Assembly: GCA_019339365.1 (NCBI GenBank) | Contig: CP079860.1 | Location: 744,001 to 808,000 of the forward strand | Reading direction: 5' to 3' | Origin: Vibrio neptunius | GTDB lineage: Bacteria; Pseudomonadota; Gammaproteobacteria; Enterobacterales; Vibrionaceae | DNA length: 64,000 bases | Part shown: one piece after another, positions 18,354 through 27,464 of the stretch | Layout: the number at the start of each line of letters is the position of its first letter | Numbering within the stretch: the first letter of the stretch is position 1 | The notes under the pieces: generated by a model | The model's database searches: none | What the model saw: the letters and a program-made list of their open reading frames with translations, nothing else | What the model was told of the DNA's origin: nothing | Made by a program: the position numbers and the translations under genes

Positions 18354-19088
18354 ATGAGTGAACAAGCTAAGTATCTTGGCCAGAATAAGATTGTTTTATC
18401 CAAGGGAGACATTATCGACAAGGAGCTATTTCACCTTGTCTCAGATATTATTGAACGCTACATCCCAAATCCTAACCAAGCACATTTTCTCGATGTCGGT
18501 GGAGGCAACGGCAGCTACGCAGATAAACTCATCGGCCGATATCCCGGCTGCCAGGTCACTATCGTTGACCCTGACGAAACTGCATTGAACGAGAACAACC
18601 CTAATAGTCGCAAAAACCTGATCCAAGCCCATTACCAAAGCTTCGACTGCTTCTTCAAATACGACTTAATCCAGTTCAATTGGGTACTCAATCATTTTGT
18701 CGCGCCAAGCTACTCCAAGACGCATGACTTACAGTTAAAGGGGCTAAAAGATGCTTACGACATGCTAGCACCAGAAGGCATCGTGGTGATTTTTGAAAAT
18801 CTGTATGAAGGCACGGACCACTCAAATATTCCAGGTAAAAGAATCTATCAGCTCACCTCCTCGACTATGATTAAAGCCCTAGTCGCCAAGTTAGGATCAA
18901 ATACTGCCGGTATCGGGGTGTGTTTTAATTCAGAGCTTTTCTGGCGAGAGCAACTTATCAAGGCAGGCTTCAATAGCGTCTTCTCTGCCCACTGTTACGA
19001 CTTTGGCAACTTAAATCCCATCAAAAAATGGCTGCTAGGTATCGAGAACCAAAGAGTGGGAATGATTGTGGGTGTAAAATCTGATTAG
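18354..19088 (+). CDS. Class I SAM-dependent methyltransferase
   Basis: 244 residues from ATG 18354, chosen because GGAGGTG lies eight bases upstream; an earlier in-frame ATG overlaps that site. Motif I is F-L-D-V-G-G-G-N-G-S-Y, motif II has V-D-P-D-E, and a later motif reads L-A-P-E-G-I-V-V-I-F-E-N. The arrangement resembles small-molecule O- or N-methyltransferases of the Methyltransf_12/25 type. The substrate is unknown. It sits inside the purine block but has its own promoter region and no obvious tie to purine breakdown. Confidence 0.85.
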   Translation: MSEQAKYLGQNKIVLSKGDIIDKELFHLVSDIIERYIPNPNQAHFLDVGGGNGSYADKLIGRYPGCQVTIVDPDETALNENNPNSRKNLIQAHYQSFDCFFKYDLIQFNWVLNHFVAPSYSKTHDLQLKGLKDAYDMLAPEGIVVIFENLYEGTDHSNIPGKRIYQLTSSTMIKALVAKLGSNTAGIGVCFNSELFWREQLIKAGFNSVFSAHCYDFGNLNPIKKWLLGIENQRVGMIVGVKSD

Positions 19089-19112
19089 AAACACAAACTC
19101 ATGCGTGTTTCT
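19087..19112. terminator. Stem-loop over the convergent gene ends
   Basis: AGAAACAC / GTGTTTCT stem. It overlaps both stop regions of the methyltransferase and the hybrid kinase. Confidence 0.55.
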
Positions 19113-21201
19113 CTAGCATCCCTTTCAACCACTCCAACTTAAAGGGTTTAGGGAGCACGTCATCAAAGCCTTGCTCTAAGTAGTGCTGTACATCACTCTC
19201 AAATGTGTTGGCGGTCAGGGCGATGATAGCGGTGTCTGGCGCAAGGTTGTCACGCTTTATCTGTTTGAGTGCTTCTAACCCATCCATGACTGGCATCTGG
19301 ATATCCATAAAGATAATATCGAAATGCTCATGATTAAGTAAGTCGACACATTCCTGCCCGTTATTCACGGTCGTGACCTCAGCCTCCAAGGTTGCCAGCA
19401 TTTTCTGAGCGACGATTTGGTTCATGCGAATGTCTTCAACCAACATGACGGAGACGCCTGAAACGTCAGCCCCATCGACGGTGCACTCTTGCTGTGAGCC
19501 CGTATTCGCCAGCGCTTTTAAACAATCAAGCAAACTAAACAAATCGTACGGTTTACTCAATAATGTCATGTTTTCTCTCGGCGGCAGTGTCGTATTGATA
19601 TTGCCATACACAATCAGGGGTTGGTCGTCACGGCAGTGTGCTTGCTTGAGCGTATTTTCCAAAGCATCGTCACTGCTCAGATAACATAATACTTTTGTCC
19701 CATGCGCATCATACAAACCCAGCGTATTGAGCTCTTCGGTAATCAATTCCTTCGCATAGTGGTTGTCTGAAACCACTCTCACTGCTCTTGTCGCCTGCTT
19801 GTCATCGACTAAAGGCACCGAACCAGTAATACTCACGGGGACTTCAATTGAGAATTCACTCCCCTCACCCAGCGAGCTTTCTGCACTGATAGCGCCGCCC
19901 AACAAATTTACTAAAGACTGACATATCGACAACCCCAGCCCTGTTCCTCCATACTTTCGGGTAATCGAGTCGTCTGCTTGGGTAAACTCCTGAAACACCT
20001 TATCAAGCTGCTCTTGAGTCATACCAATCCCTGTATCCCTCACTACGATATTGAAAATCCCAGACTCTGAGCTGAGTGATATTTGGATCTCGACGTGACC
20101 GGATTCTGTAAATTTGAGTGCGTTGTAACCTAAGTTATTGATTATCTGAACAAGCTTGGTTTTGTCTGATTTTATCTTGTAGTTTCGATCCAAAGAGACT
20201 GAAAAAAAGACATCAACCCCTTGCTGCTTATCGAAGTTAATAAACACAGTTTTAGAGACATCAATCAGCTCACTAACAAAGAACTCATCGCTCTCCAATT
20301 TGGATTTACCTTGCTCAATCTTGCTGAGGTCTAACACGTTGTTGATCAGCTTAAGCAAATGCTCCCCAGAGCTGTTGATCATCGATAGGAAGTGTCTGGT
20401 TTGCTCATCAGACGCTTGGTAATACTCTTTCTGACTCAAGCCAATAATGGCATTCAGAGGAGTACGCATTTCATGAGACATGTTGGCGAGAAATCGGGCT
20501 TTCGCAATGGAGCTTTGCTCAGCGTTGCGCTTTGCCTCCTCCATCACCTTGGTTCTTTCCTCTAGATCTTTACCTAGCCTAATCTGGTGCAGATACATCC
20601 ATGAAATCACACCAATCATCAGCATGGAACAGAACAAAATGATGCCTAAATAGACATACTGCTTGTTATAGAAAGATTCTTTGAAGTCGAGAAATTCGAG
20701 CTGCTGGCGTTGCACCTCAGTAACAAAGTCAGCTAGGTAAATATTAAGTCTCGAGTAAGTAACGTCGATGCGATCTACCACAAGATCGATGGCTTCCACA
20801 TTGGTAAGACTAAGCTTGTCTATCGAGTCGAAAACAGACCGAATATCCACAACAACTTGCTGAAGTTCATTTAGATTACCAAATTGTTCATGTACACGAT
20901 TAGTTCTCTCTGCAAGGAGATCCTGCAAGATACTCGACTTATAAATTCTGGACTTGAATCTAAGTTTTGACAGGCTCTTCTCATCTTTCAGGGCGGCGAA
21001 AGAAAGTACTTCAGCTTTGACGAACAGCAATTTTGTTTTCGCTGAAATATTGTTATTAATTATCGTGACATAAGGCTCAGAGGAGACATTTTTGATTTCA
21101 GTGACAGAATAAAAAACGTAAGTAATCACCATTAGAAGCAGAGCGCACAATGCCGAAATAGTGACAACAAAGTAACGTCCCCTGTCCCAAAATCGTTCCA
21201 T
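19099..21201 (-). CDS. Hybrid sensor histidine kinase/response regulator
   Basis: 700 residues. TM1 is at about 12-32 and TM2 at about 184-204, with a helical periplasmic domain between them. The HisKA domain has the phospho-acceptor in M-S-H-E-M-R-T-P-L-N (about 242). HATPase_c has the N box, D-T-G-I-G-M and G-G-T-G-L-G-L motifs. A C-terminal receiver has the acceptor aspartate in F-M-D-I-Q-M-P-V-M-D-G (about 632). No output or HPt domain is present, so the phosphate must pass to an unlinked HPt or regulator. It starts 5 bp after the Moco-fold protein gene, suggesting the two work together. Confidence 0.94.
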   Translation of the reverse strand: MERFWDRGRYFVVTISALCALLLMVITYVFYSVTEIKNVSSEPYVTIINNNISAKTKLLFVKAEVLSFAALKDEKSLSKLRFKSRIYKSSILQDLLAERTNRVHEQFGNLNELQQVVVDIRSVFDSIDKLSLTNVEAIDLVVDRIDVTYSRLNIYLADFVTEVQRQQLEFLDFKESFYNKQYVYLGIILFCSMLMIGVISWMYLHQIRLGKDLEERTKVMEEAKRNAEQSSIAKARFLANMSHEMRTPLNAIIGLSQKEYYQASDEQTRHFLSMINSSGEHLLKLINNVLDLSKIEQGKSKLESDEFFVSELIDVSKTVFINFDKQQGVDVFFSVSLDRNYKIKSDKTKLVQIINNLGYNALKFTESGHVEIQISLSSESGIFNIVVRDTGIGMTQEQLDKVFQEFTQADDSITRKYGGTGLGLSICQSLVNLLGGAISAESSLGEGSEFSIEVPVSITGSVPLVDDKQATRAVRVVSDNHYAKELITEELNTLGLYDAHGTKVLCYLSSDDALENTLKQAHCRDDQPLIVYGNINTTLPPRENMTLLSKPYDLFSLLDCLKALANTGSQQECTVDGADVSGVSVMLVEDIRMNQIVAQKMLATLEAEVTTVNNGQECVDLLNHEHFDIIFMDIQMPVMDGLEALKQIKRDNLAPDTAIIALTANTFESDVQHYLEQGFDDVLPKPFKLEWLKGMLEKHA

Positions 21202-21206
21202 ACTGT

Positions 21207-21707
21207 TTACTCGATAACAATCTCACGAACTTGCCACACTGACAGGCTATAAAACAGATCAGTTTGGATCTCGGGGTTATCAGTGAAAGGGAAAACAACG
21301 AAGAAAGGACCTTTACCGTCTATGGTCATTTTGATGCCGTCTTCATGTGTTGCCAGCAAAACACCGTATTTTTTGATGTCTGCTACTGGAATACTGACCA
21401 CATAATCATCCCAAGCAATCACTTTAACCGTTGAACCTTGTGCTCCGACATAATCCAACAACGCACTGAGTTTCGGTCCTTTGTATTCGACAACATTGGA
21501 AACGACATGGTTGTTGGTTTTGATCGTCCCTTGCTCAAGTTGCTTGATCATTGCGGAATCTAACTCAGCACCATCGGCAGTGTTGGACTCGGTGATCGCT
21601 CCCGACACCCAAAGAACTGGGTCACCTTCCGGAGTAGGCAGAGCGTAAACCACATTGGCTAACATCAAACCAATCACCAAAGTGCTAAACCATGTTGTTC
21701 TGCGCAT
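21207..21707 (-). CDS. Periplasmic molybdopterin-oxidoreductase-fold protein
   Basis: 166 residues from the ATG at 21707, chosen because GAGGGG lies upstream and the protein then begins with a clean signal peptide (R-R, hydrophobic core, V-Y-A). The mature part resembles the SUOX-type Moco-binding fold: L-x-V-S-G, Y-x-G-P-K-L-S-A-L-L-D, W-D-D-Y. It is much shorter than sulfite oxidases and shows no obvious Moco-ligand cysteine. It may be a ligand-binding partner for the kinase encoded 5 bp downstream. That role is inferred from the pairing. Confidence 0.75.
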   Translation of the reverse strand: MRRTTWFSTLVIGLMLANVVYALPTPEGDPVLWVSGAITESNTADGAELDSAMIKQLEQGTIKTNNHVVSNVVEYKGPKLSALLDYVGAQGSTVKVIAWDDYVVSIPVADIKKYGVLLATHEDGIKMTIDGKGPFFVVFPFTDNPEIQTDLFYSLSVWQVREIVIE

Positions 21708-21830
21708 AGAGACCCCTCGAATATCCCGCTTCAATTATTCACACTATTTATCAGTGTTTAGAATCAGTATAGACAAGGATTGATTAAATGCCTTTTCAAG
21801 CCTTTGAAGTCAAAACAAAAGCTGCACCTT

Positions 21831-22103
21831 TCACACAGGGAGTTCAAGGCCAACTTTACCCGGTTGGATCACCACTTTGGTCGAAAACTTTTTGATGTTT
21901 TGGTTGGACATAAACAGACGCCTAGACAATGCGTCATCGGCTTTCATATCCTGAGTGACAACAATCACGACAAAGTCCATGTCGCCCTCCATGCTGGAGT
22001 AATATTGAACATATCGGTACTTTCTCCCCACCCGCTGCGTTGCACGTGCTGGATGATGATGGCCTTTACCCAACGTTGGTTCAGTGAACGTCCAATCGCC
22101 CAT
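21831..22103 (-). CDS. Unassigned frame after puuD, possibly a gene fragment
   Basis: Minus-strand frame of 90 residues in a 468-bp gap between the Moco-fold gene and puuD. Its composition looks protein-like (for example F-V-V-I-V-V-T-Q-D-M, L-F-M-S-N-Q-N-I, Q-P-G-K-V-G-L-E-L-P-V). The same frame is open upstream all the way to the puuD stop codon, so a read-through would fuse it to PuuD. There is no ribosome binding site before the ATG at 22103. It may be the tail of a gene whose start was lost. I do not recognise the family. Confidence 0.35.
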   Translation of the reverse strand: MGDWTFTEPTLGKGHHHPARATQRVGRKYRYVQYYSSMEGDMDFVVIVVTQDMKADDALSRRLFMSNQNIKKFSTKVVIQPGKVGLELPV

Positions 22104-22175
22104 ACGTGAGAGATTGGTTAGATAAGGCTTACCAGCAGGCAGGAAATCAGGCCGATACTCAGTCCCGCAGCGCAG

Positions 22176-23459
22176 TTACTGGATAACTGCACCTTGTTCC
22201 ACCCAAACGCCGATAAGGGATCGTTCCTCATCGGTCATCTGAGTCAGGTTGCCCAGCGGCATCACTTTCGTCGCAACGGACTGAGAAATGATGCGTGGAA
22301 CATTAGTTAAGATCTCTTCAGGGGTATCTAATACAACACCTCCAGGCGCAACCGCAAATGCTGCATGCGTTGGCGTAGCAGAGTGACATACAGAGCAGCG
22401 CTCCTGAATGACCTTGTTCACTTCGGCAAAGCTAACACCATTTGCTGCGGGGATAGTCTGCTCAGTGGTTGATGCCGATGCGGTTTCATTTGCTTCTGTT
22501 GTTGCAGGTTCAGCAACAGGCGCAGCCTGCTGTTGTACAACCGGTGCTTGCGCTGCTGGTCGGTTCGCATAAGGAGAAGTCACAAATGCCAACGTGATCA
22601 TACCCAAAGCCGCCACAGGGATCGTCCAGGCAAATTTCTGACTGCCATGACGTGTGTTGAAGTAGTGTCGCACTAGGATACTGAAGATCGCCAGACCCGC
22701 TAGAATCGCCCAGTTGTACTCCGAACCATAAGTGCTCGGGAAGTGGTTACTGATCATGATGAACAGTACAGGCAATGTTAGATAGTTATTGTGGCGAGAA
22801 CGCAGTAAGCCTTTCGCTGGCAGTGCTGGATCCGGTTCGCGGTTTTCTTCAATCGCACTCACCAGATTGCGCTGCGCAGGCATGATAACGCGGAAAACGT
22901 TGCCCACCATGATAGTACCTATGATGGCACCAACGTGAATGTAAGCACCGCGACCACTAAATACCTGAGCCAATCCGTAGGTCGCACCCACAAGCAGCAC
23001 AAACAGAACCAGTCCCAGCAACATTGGGGTTTTGCCTAAAGGCGAGTCACACAAGAGATCGTAAATGAACCAGCCCGCGACTAACGCCCCCACACCAATC
23101 GCAATCGCAGTAGTAGGTGACAGGCCAGAGCCCGGTGCAATCAGATAGATTTCTGCATTGAGGTAATAAACAACCGCCAGTAGCAACACACCGGTAATCC
23201 AAGTGAAGTATGCTTCCCATTTAAACCAGTGCAGGTGCTCTGGCATTTCTGGTGGCGCAAGCTTGTACTTTTCAAGGTGGTAGATACCACCGCCATGAAT
23301 TGCCCACAAGTCGCCTGACAGGCCAGTTTTCGGGTTAACGCGGTTTAGGTTGTTCTCCAACCAAACAAAGTAAAACGATGCGCCAATCCAGGCGATCCCG
23401 ACTATCATGTGAACCCAGCGAATCGCCAGATTCAACCACTCCGTGATATGTGGATCCAT
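22176..23459 (-). CDS. puuD: Urate hydroxylase PuuD (membrane urate oxidase with cytochrome c domain)
   Basis: 427 residues. About eight membrane helices fill the first ~300 residues, starting H-I-T-E-W-L-N-L-A-I-R-W-x-H and containing I-A-W-I-G-A-S-F-Y-F. An alanine/threonine-rich linker leads to a C-terminal cytochrome c domain with heme motif C-S-V-C-H and a downstream methionine ligand candidate. This is the bacterial cofactor-type urate oxidase that converts urate to 5-hydroxyisourate and passes electrons to the respiratory chain. It is last in the puuE-uraD-alc-allA-puuD run, with TAGGAG upstream of the ATG. Confidence 0.93.
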   Translation of the reverse strand: MDPHITEWLNLAIRWVHMIVGIAWIGASFYFVWLENNLNRVNPKTGLSGDLWAIHGGGIYHLEKYKLAPPEMPEHLHWFKWEAYFTWITGVLLLAVVYYLNAEIYLIAPGSGLSPTTAIAIGVGALVAGWFIYDLLCDSPLGKTPMLLGLVLFVLLVGATYGLAQVFSGRGAYIHVGAIIGTIMVGNVFRVIMPAQRNLVSAIEENREPDPALPAKGLLRSRHNNYLTLPVLFIMISNHFPSTYGSEYNWAILAGLAIFSILVRHYFNTRHGSQKFAWTIPVAALGMITLAFVTSPYANRPAAQAPVVQQQAAPVAEPATTEANETASASTTEQTIPAANGVSFAEVNKVIQERCSVCHSATPTHAAFAVAPGGVVLDTPEEILTNVPRIISQSVATKVMPLGNLTQMTDEERSLIGVWVEQGAVIQ

Positions 23460-23525
23460 AATAAACTCCTATTTACTGCCAGCGCTTTCCATCACAAGGG
23501 AACCCTGTAATGGGCAGTGCCAGCA

Positions 23526-24089
23526 TTACAACGCTTGTTCCATGCGTTGCTTTTCATCCGTGATGCTGTTGGCTGGAATATCTTCCAGATGCACAGAGAC
23601 CAAATCGGTGTCGAAAAACACTTCATCACAGTTATGCCCGTCACCACCTCGATCAACGATCAAAAACTGATCACGCTCGGTCAGCGCCAACACCGGATGG
23701 TGCCAAACACCTTTGTGGTAATTGACACCTTGTCGGCCATTGCTGATAAAGGCACGGCTTTGCGACAACTGCGGGTCATCTCCTTTCGGTGCAACAACAA
23801 TTAAATAAGGTTGCCCAAACAACGGAACAAAGGCCTGTGAGCCAAGCGGATGACGTTCCAGCATTTTAATCGTTAACGGGTAGCTCAGCGGCGTGGCCTG
23901 AAAGATACTGATGATGGCTTCACCACCTTGATCTTGTACGTCCGTGCTCGCCAGCTTGTGGTAACGACGGGTTGAGCCGTTATTGATCATAAAGTAGTCG
24001 CTGTTTTCGACTTCAATAACGTCGCCAAATTCTGCAAACGTCTCTTTGGTGAGTGGCTCTATTTTTAATCGGCGAGTTCCATTGCTCAT
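23526..24089 (-). CDS. allA: Ureidoglycolate lyase
   Basis: 187 residues, cupin fold. Typical AllA features: I-E-P-L-T-K-E-T-F-A-E-F-G-D-V-I near the N-terminus, E-R-H-P-L-G-S-Q-A-F-V-P in the middle and Y-H-K-G-V-W-H-H-P-V-L with metal-binding histidines. It releases glyoxylate and urea from ureidoglycolate. It starts 14 bp after alc with GAGGGAAG as ribosome binding site. Confidence 0.94.
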   Translation of the reverse strand: MSNGTRRLKIEPLTKETFAEFGDVIEVENSDYFMINNGSTRRYHKLASTDVQDQGGEAIISIFQATPLSYPLTIKMLERHPLGSQAFVPLFGQPYLIVVAPKGDDPQLSQSRAFISNGRQGVNYHKGVWHHPVLALTERDQFLIVDRGGDGHNCDEVFFDTDLVSVHLEDIPANSITDEKQRMEQAL

Positions 24090-24103
24090 TGCGCTTCCCT
24101 CGC

Positions 24104-25090
24104 TTATTCCGCTTTAGTCCCGAATAAACGCAGACGGCTGATACCACCATCCGGGAAGATATTCAGACGAACGTGCGTCACAGCGCCCAGTTGATTCACT
24201 TCAGAGACAAACTCATGAATGTCGTGTGCCTGGAGCTTCTGTGCTGGTAAAAGCTCACGCCAGAACAGGCTTTGTGTCGCCACTTGATCATCCGTGCCAC
24301 CTTTAACGTAGGCCGCCTGAATAGAGCAGCTGTCTGGGAAGTTGCCTTTAAAGTGCGCAGTATCGACCACAACACGGTCAATGTTGCCTGCATGGCCCAG
24401 CGCAACGATCACCCAGTCATTCCCTGGTGTACGTCGACGTGCGGTTTCCCAGCCATCACCCATGTTTTCGCCTCGGCCCGGGCCAAGAATGTTAGATTTG
24501 TTACCGTAGTGCTCGTCACTGCATGACAACGCACGACCACCATTTTCAACAGCGGCTAAGTCCACTTTCTGCTGAGCATCAATACGGTCCCAATCCACAC
24601 TTGGTCGGCCGTAAACACGAAGACGTGCAACACCGCCATCTGGATAGATGTTAAGACGTAAGTGAGTGAACACTTCGTCGCTTTCAATTTGCTCAAGGTG
24701 ATGATGATCGCCTTGCAAGCTCATTGACGGCAGAATTTCTTGCCATTCAGTGGCATCCGTTGGGTCGCCATCTGGTGAGTAACACGCATCAATAGACGCC
24801 GATGGAGGGAAGTTACCCGTAAAGAAAGAGGTATCGATATCAACGCCTGCAATCGTGCCAGCTAAGCCTAGACGAATCACACAGTGGTCGTAGCCTTCGC
24901 CACGTTTACGACGACTTTCCCAGCCATCCATCCATTTGCCATTGTCATCATAAACCCCTTCCTTCCACTCTGGCGCTGCACGGCGTAAAAGGCGGCTTTT
25001 ATCAGCAAAGAAATCGTCGGTCGCGTAAATAGCTTGAGCGCCCAGTTTTTCATCAGCGAGGTTTATGTATTGTTCAAAATCTAAGGACAT
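24104..25090 (-). CDS. alc: Allantoicase
   Basis: 328 residues from the ATG at 25090; GGAAGG nine bases upstream fits this start better than the ATG three codons earlier. The protein is an internal duplication of the allantoicase repeat. Each half has a G-W-E-[ST]-x-R-R-[KR] motif, a D-x-x-F-F/H-F-K-G-N-F-P block, and a closing H-x-R-L-N-I-[YF]-P-D-G-G-x-[AS]-R-L-R. It hydrolyses allantoate to ureidoglycolate and urea. It is third in the minus-strand operon. Confidence 0.96.
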   Translation of the reverse strand: MSLDFEQYINLADEKLGAQAIYATDDFFADKSRLLRRAAPEWKEGVYDDNGKWMDGWESRRKRGEGYDHCVIRLGLAGTIAGVDIDTSFFTGNFPPSASIDACYSPDGDPTDATEWQEILPSMSLQGDHHHLEQIESDEVFTHLRLNIYPDGGVARLRVYGRPSVDWDRIDAQQKVDLAAVENGGRALSCSDEHYGNKSNILGPGRGENMGDGWETARRRTPGNDWVIVALGHAGNIDRVVVDTAHFKGNFPDSCSIQAAYVKGGTDDQVATQSLFWRELLPAQKLQAHDIHEFVSEVNQLGAVTHVRLNIFPDGGISRLRLFGTKAE

Positions 25091-25186
25091 TTCCTTCATC
25101 CTTCCAATTAATCAAAAATAGGTTAAGTGAGTCAGTTATCTGCTCTCTGGAGAGCGTAATAGCGGGATAGTCGCCAGCCCTGTGAC

Positions 25187-25702
25187 TTACATATCTCGCA
25201 GGCGAAACAGCGCAATCTTGTTGATTTCCTGAATCGCAGTAGCAAACTCAGTTTCACTATCATTTCCTAATCGCATCTCGAACGACTCAAGAATTTGGTA
25301 ACGATTGGCCCCTTTCACAGCCATAATGAAGGGAAAATTGAAGCGACTTTTGTAGCGGTTGTTATAAGTGGTAAATGTCTCGAACTCGTCCGCGGAGCAT
25401 TGGTCGATGCCAGCCCCAGCTTGTTCAGCGGTGGAGGCGGCGGTCAGTTCCCCATCAACGGCAGCACGTCCAGCTAAGTCTGGGTGAGCCTTAATCAGAT
25501 CCAATTGTTGGGCTCTCTCTGCAGCCAGCAAGGTTTTAGCCATACGCTGATGCAAGTTTTCAATTTTGTTGTCTTCGGTATCAAGCCCTTGCTCGAACAC
25601 AGATTCAGCCACCCATGGGCTATGCTCATACACATCACCAAAATGAGAGACAAATTCCGCGCGAGCCATCTCTGATGGTTTGCAAGTACGAAATTCAGTC
25701 AT
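25187..25702 (-). CDS. uraD: 2-oxo-4-hydroxy-4-carboxy-5-ureidoimidazoline decarboxylase
   Basis: 171 residues from the ATG at 25702, which follows AAGGAG; the longer frame overlaps puuE and is not needed. The catalytic motif I-K-A-H-P-D-L-A-G is present, as are F-x-x-x-F-G-D-V-Y-E-H-S-P-W-V-A near the start and F-P-F-I-M-A-V-K-G in the second half. It decarboxylates OHCU to S-allantoin. The start codon lies 1 bp after the puuE stop, so the two are translationally coupled. Confidence 0.95.
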   Translation of the reverse strand: MTEFRTCKPSEMARAEFVSHFGDVYEHSPWVAESVFEQGLDTEDNKIENLHQRMAKTLLAAERAQQLDLIKAHPDLAGRAAVDGELTAASTAEQAGAGIDQCSADEFETFTTYNNRYKSRFNFPFIMAVKGANRYQILESFEMRLGNDSETEFATAIQEINKIALFRLRDM

Positions 25703-25703
25703 A

Positions 25704-26627
25704 TTACTTCTCCTTCTGTGGTGTGTATGGGTGGTGCTCATGCCAGTGGTGAGCAATATCAATGCGTCGACATAGCCACACATCATCATGTTGTTTGACG
25801 TAATCGAGAAAACGCTTGAGTGAAGCGAGACGGCCGGGTCGACCAATTAGACGGCAATGCAATCCAACCGACATCATTTTGGGTGCGGATTCTCCTTCCT
25901 CATATAGAGTGTCGAACGTGTCTTTCAGATACTGGAAAAATTGTTCGCCAGAGTTGAACCCTTGAGCGGTAGAAAAACGCATATCATTGACATCCAAGGT
26001 ATATGGAATCACCAATTGCGGACGGCCAGCTTCGGTGTGCCAATACGGTAAATCATCATCATAGGCATCAGAGTCGTATAAAAAACCACCTTCTTCAGCC
26101 ACTAAACGACGAGTATTTGGGCCAGTGCGTCCGGTGTACCAACCGAGAGGTCGGCTACCTGTGATCGTTTTGATGATGTCAATCGCTCTTGTCATGTGAT
26201 CACGCTCTTGTGACTCATCCATATACTGATAATCGATCCAACGATAACCGTGACTACAAATTTCATGTCCCGCTTGCACCATAGCATCCGCCACATCAGG
26301 GTGTCGCTCGATCGCCATAGCTACAGCAAAAACGGTGAGTGGAATTTCATATTCGTCAAACAGGCGTAAGATACGCCACACACCAGCACGGCTACCGTAT
26401 TCATAGATAGACTCCATACTGATGTGTCGCTCACCCTTGATAGGTTGAGCGGCCGGAATCTCAGAGAGGAAAGCTTCAGACTCGTCATCTCCGTGTAGAA
26501 GACAGCGTTCCCCCCCTTCTTCGTAATTCAATACAAATGACACTGCAATACGGGCATCGCCCGGCCATTTGGGATGCGGAGGATTTGCCCCATAGCCAAC
26601 CAGATCTCGTGAATAATCCTTATCCAT
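25704..26627 (-). CDS. puuE: Allantoinase PuuE (polysaccharide deacetylase family)
   Basis: 307 residues. It is a NodB-type polysaccharide-deacetylase-fold protein with the PuuE-specific start R-D-L-V-G-Y-G-A-N-P-P-H-P-K-W-P-G and F-V-L-N-Y-E-E-G-G-E. E-I-C-S-H-G-Y-R-W and G-W-Y-T-G-R follow. It is a metal-independent allantoinase that converts allantoin to allantoate. First gene of the minus-strand operon, with AAGGAG upstream and two GntR-type palindromes in its promoter region. Confidence 0.95.
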   Translation of the reverse strand: MDKDYSRDLVGYGANPPHPKWPGDARIAVSFVLNYEEGGERCLLHGDDESEAFLSEIPAAQPIKGERHISMESIYEYGSRAGVWRILRLFDEYEIPLTVFAVAMAIERHPDVADAMVQAGHEICSHGYRWIDYQYMDESQERDHMTRAIDIIKTITGSRPLGWYTGRTGPNTRRLVAEEGGFLYDSDAYDDDLPYWHTEAGRPQLVIPYTLDVNDMRFSTAQGFNSGEQFFQYLKDTFDTLYEEGESAPKMMSVGLHCRLIGRPGRLASLKRFLDYVKQHDDVWLCRRIDIAHHWHEHHPYTPQKEK

Positions 26628-26685
26628 TCAGGCTCTCCTTAAAAAGCATGGCGTGATTGCAACGCCACATCAACTTCACAAATTC

Positions 26686-26697
26686 ATTGTATACAAT
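26686..26697. promoter_or_regulatory. Putative GntR/FCD operator, copy 3
   Basis: ATTGTATACAAT, a perfect 12-bp palindrome, 59 bp upstream of puuE. Confidence 0.7.
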
Positions 26698-26919
26698 AAA
26701 TTATCTTTATGTAAAGATTTTGTTTCTGACGTCAATATCTATAGCTACATCTTTATTAATCAATAGTTTAAAAGTTTTAACCCTGTAATAAACACCAAAT
26801 CCCAGTTCACATAATTCATTTTCCAACTCCCTCAATAATAACATTTCTATAACAACGAGCTTTACTACATAAAATTTTTGTGTACATATATAGATATCCA
26901 ACAAAATCACTATATAGCT

Positions 26920-26929
26920 TTGTATACAA
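26920..26929. promoter_or_regulatory. Putative GntR/FCD operator, copy 4
   Basis: TTGTATACAA, 50 bp upstream of uraH. Confidence 0.7.
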
Positions 26930-26979
26930 TTAAAAGCCCCCGAAAAAGCTAAGGAGAGCGCGACGCGCGGACAGGAATT

Positions 26980-27333
26980 ATGGGAAAACTAACCACACAT
27001 GTATTGGATACAATGCATGGTCTGCCTGGTGCAGGCATTCAAGTTGAACTGTTCAGAGTGGAAGGTAGCCACCTAACCAAGATGAAAACCGTCACAACGA
27101 ACTTTGATGGCCGGACTGACGAGCCGGTTTTAGAAGGCGAAAATTTTGAGCTTGGTAAGTATCAGCTTGTTTTTCACGTTGCCGATTATTTTCGCAGTAA
27201 GGAAGTTGAATTAGGCGATATTGCGTTTCTCGATGACGTCGTAATCCGTTTTGGATTGGGTGATAAAGATGCGCACTATCACGTTCCGCTACTGGTTTCA
27301 CCTTATAGCTTCTCGACTTATCGGGGCAGCTAG
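26980..27333 (+). CDS. uraH: 5-hydroxyisourate hydrolase
   Basis: 117 residues, transthyretin-like fold. The N-terminal T-H-V-L-D-T-M-H-G-L-P-G-A-G and the C-terminal Y-R-G-S tetrapeptide are the family signatures. Histidine and arginine active-site residues are in place, including H-Y-H-V-P-L-L-V-S-P-Y-S-F-S-T-Y. It hydrolyses 5-hydroxyisourate to OHCU. No signal peptide, so cytoplasmic. First gene of a plus-strand pair with the permease. Confidence 0.96.
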   Translation: MGKLTTHVLDTMHGLPGAGIQVELFRVEGSHLTKMKTVTTNFDGRTDEPVLEGENFELGKYQLVFHVADYFRSKEVELGDIAFLDDVVIRFGLGDKDAHYHVPLLVSPYSFSTYRGS

Positions 27334-27464
27334 CGAATAACGACAAGCATCACCCAACCGTGTCATCACCCATCAATCAGAACCATTGAAATTCGTCTGA
27401 GGTAGAGACGCACGGCGAAGTGCTGTCTTCAATTCACGAAACACCGACAAAAGGACTTGCTGAC

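Larger units (their letters stand above)
26628..26979. promoter_or_regulatory. Divergent promoter region puuE / uraH
   Basis: 352 bp, very AT-rich in the centre, with a GntR-type palindrome close to each end. The symmetrical layout suits coordinated control of the two divergent purine operons. The minus-strand frame at 26707-26910 looks spurious. Confidence 0.65.

Noticed and set aside
26707..26910. 67-codon minus-strand frame between puuE and uraH
   Set aside because: It is very AT-rich, has no ribosome binding site and fills a divergent promoter region.
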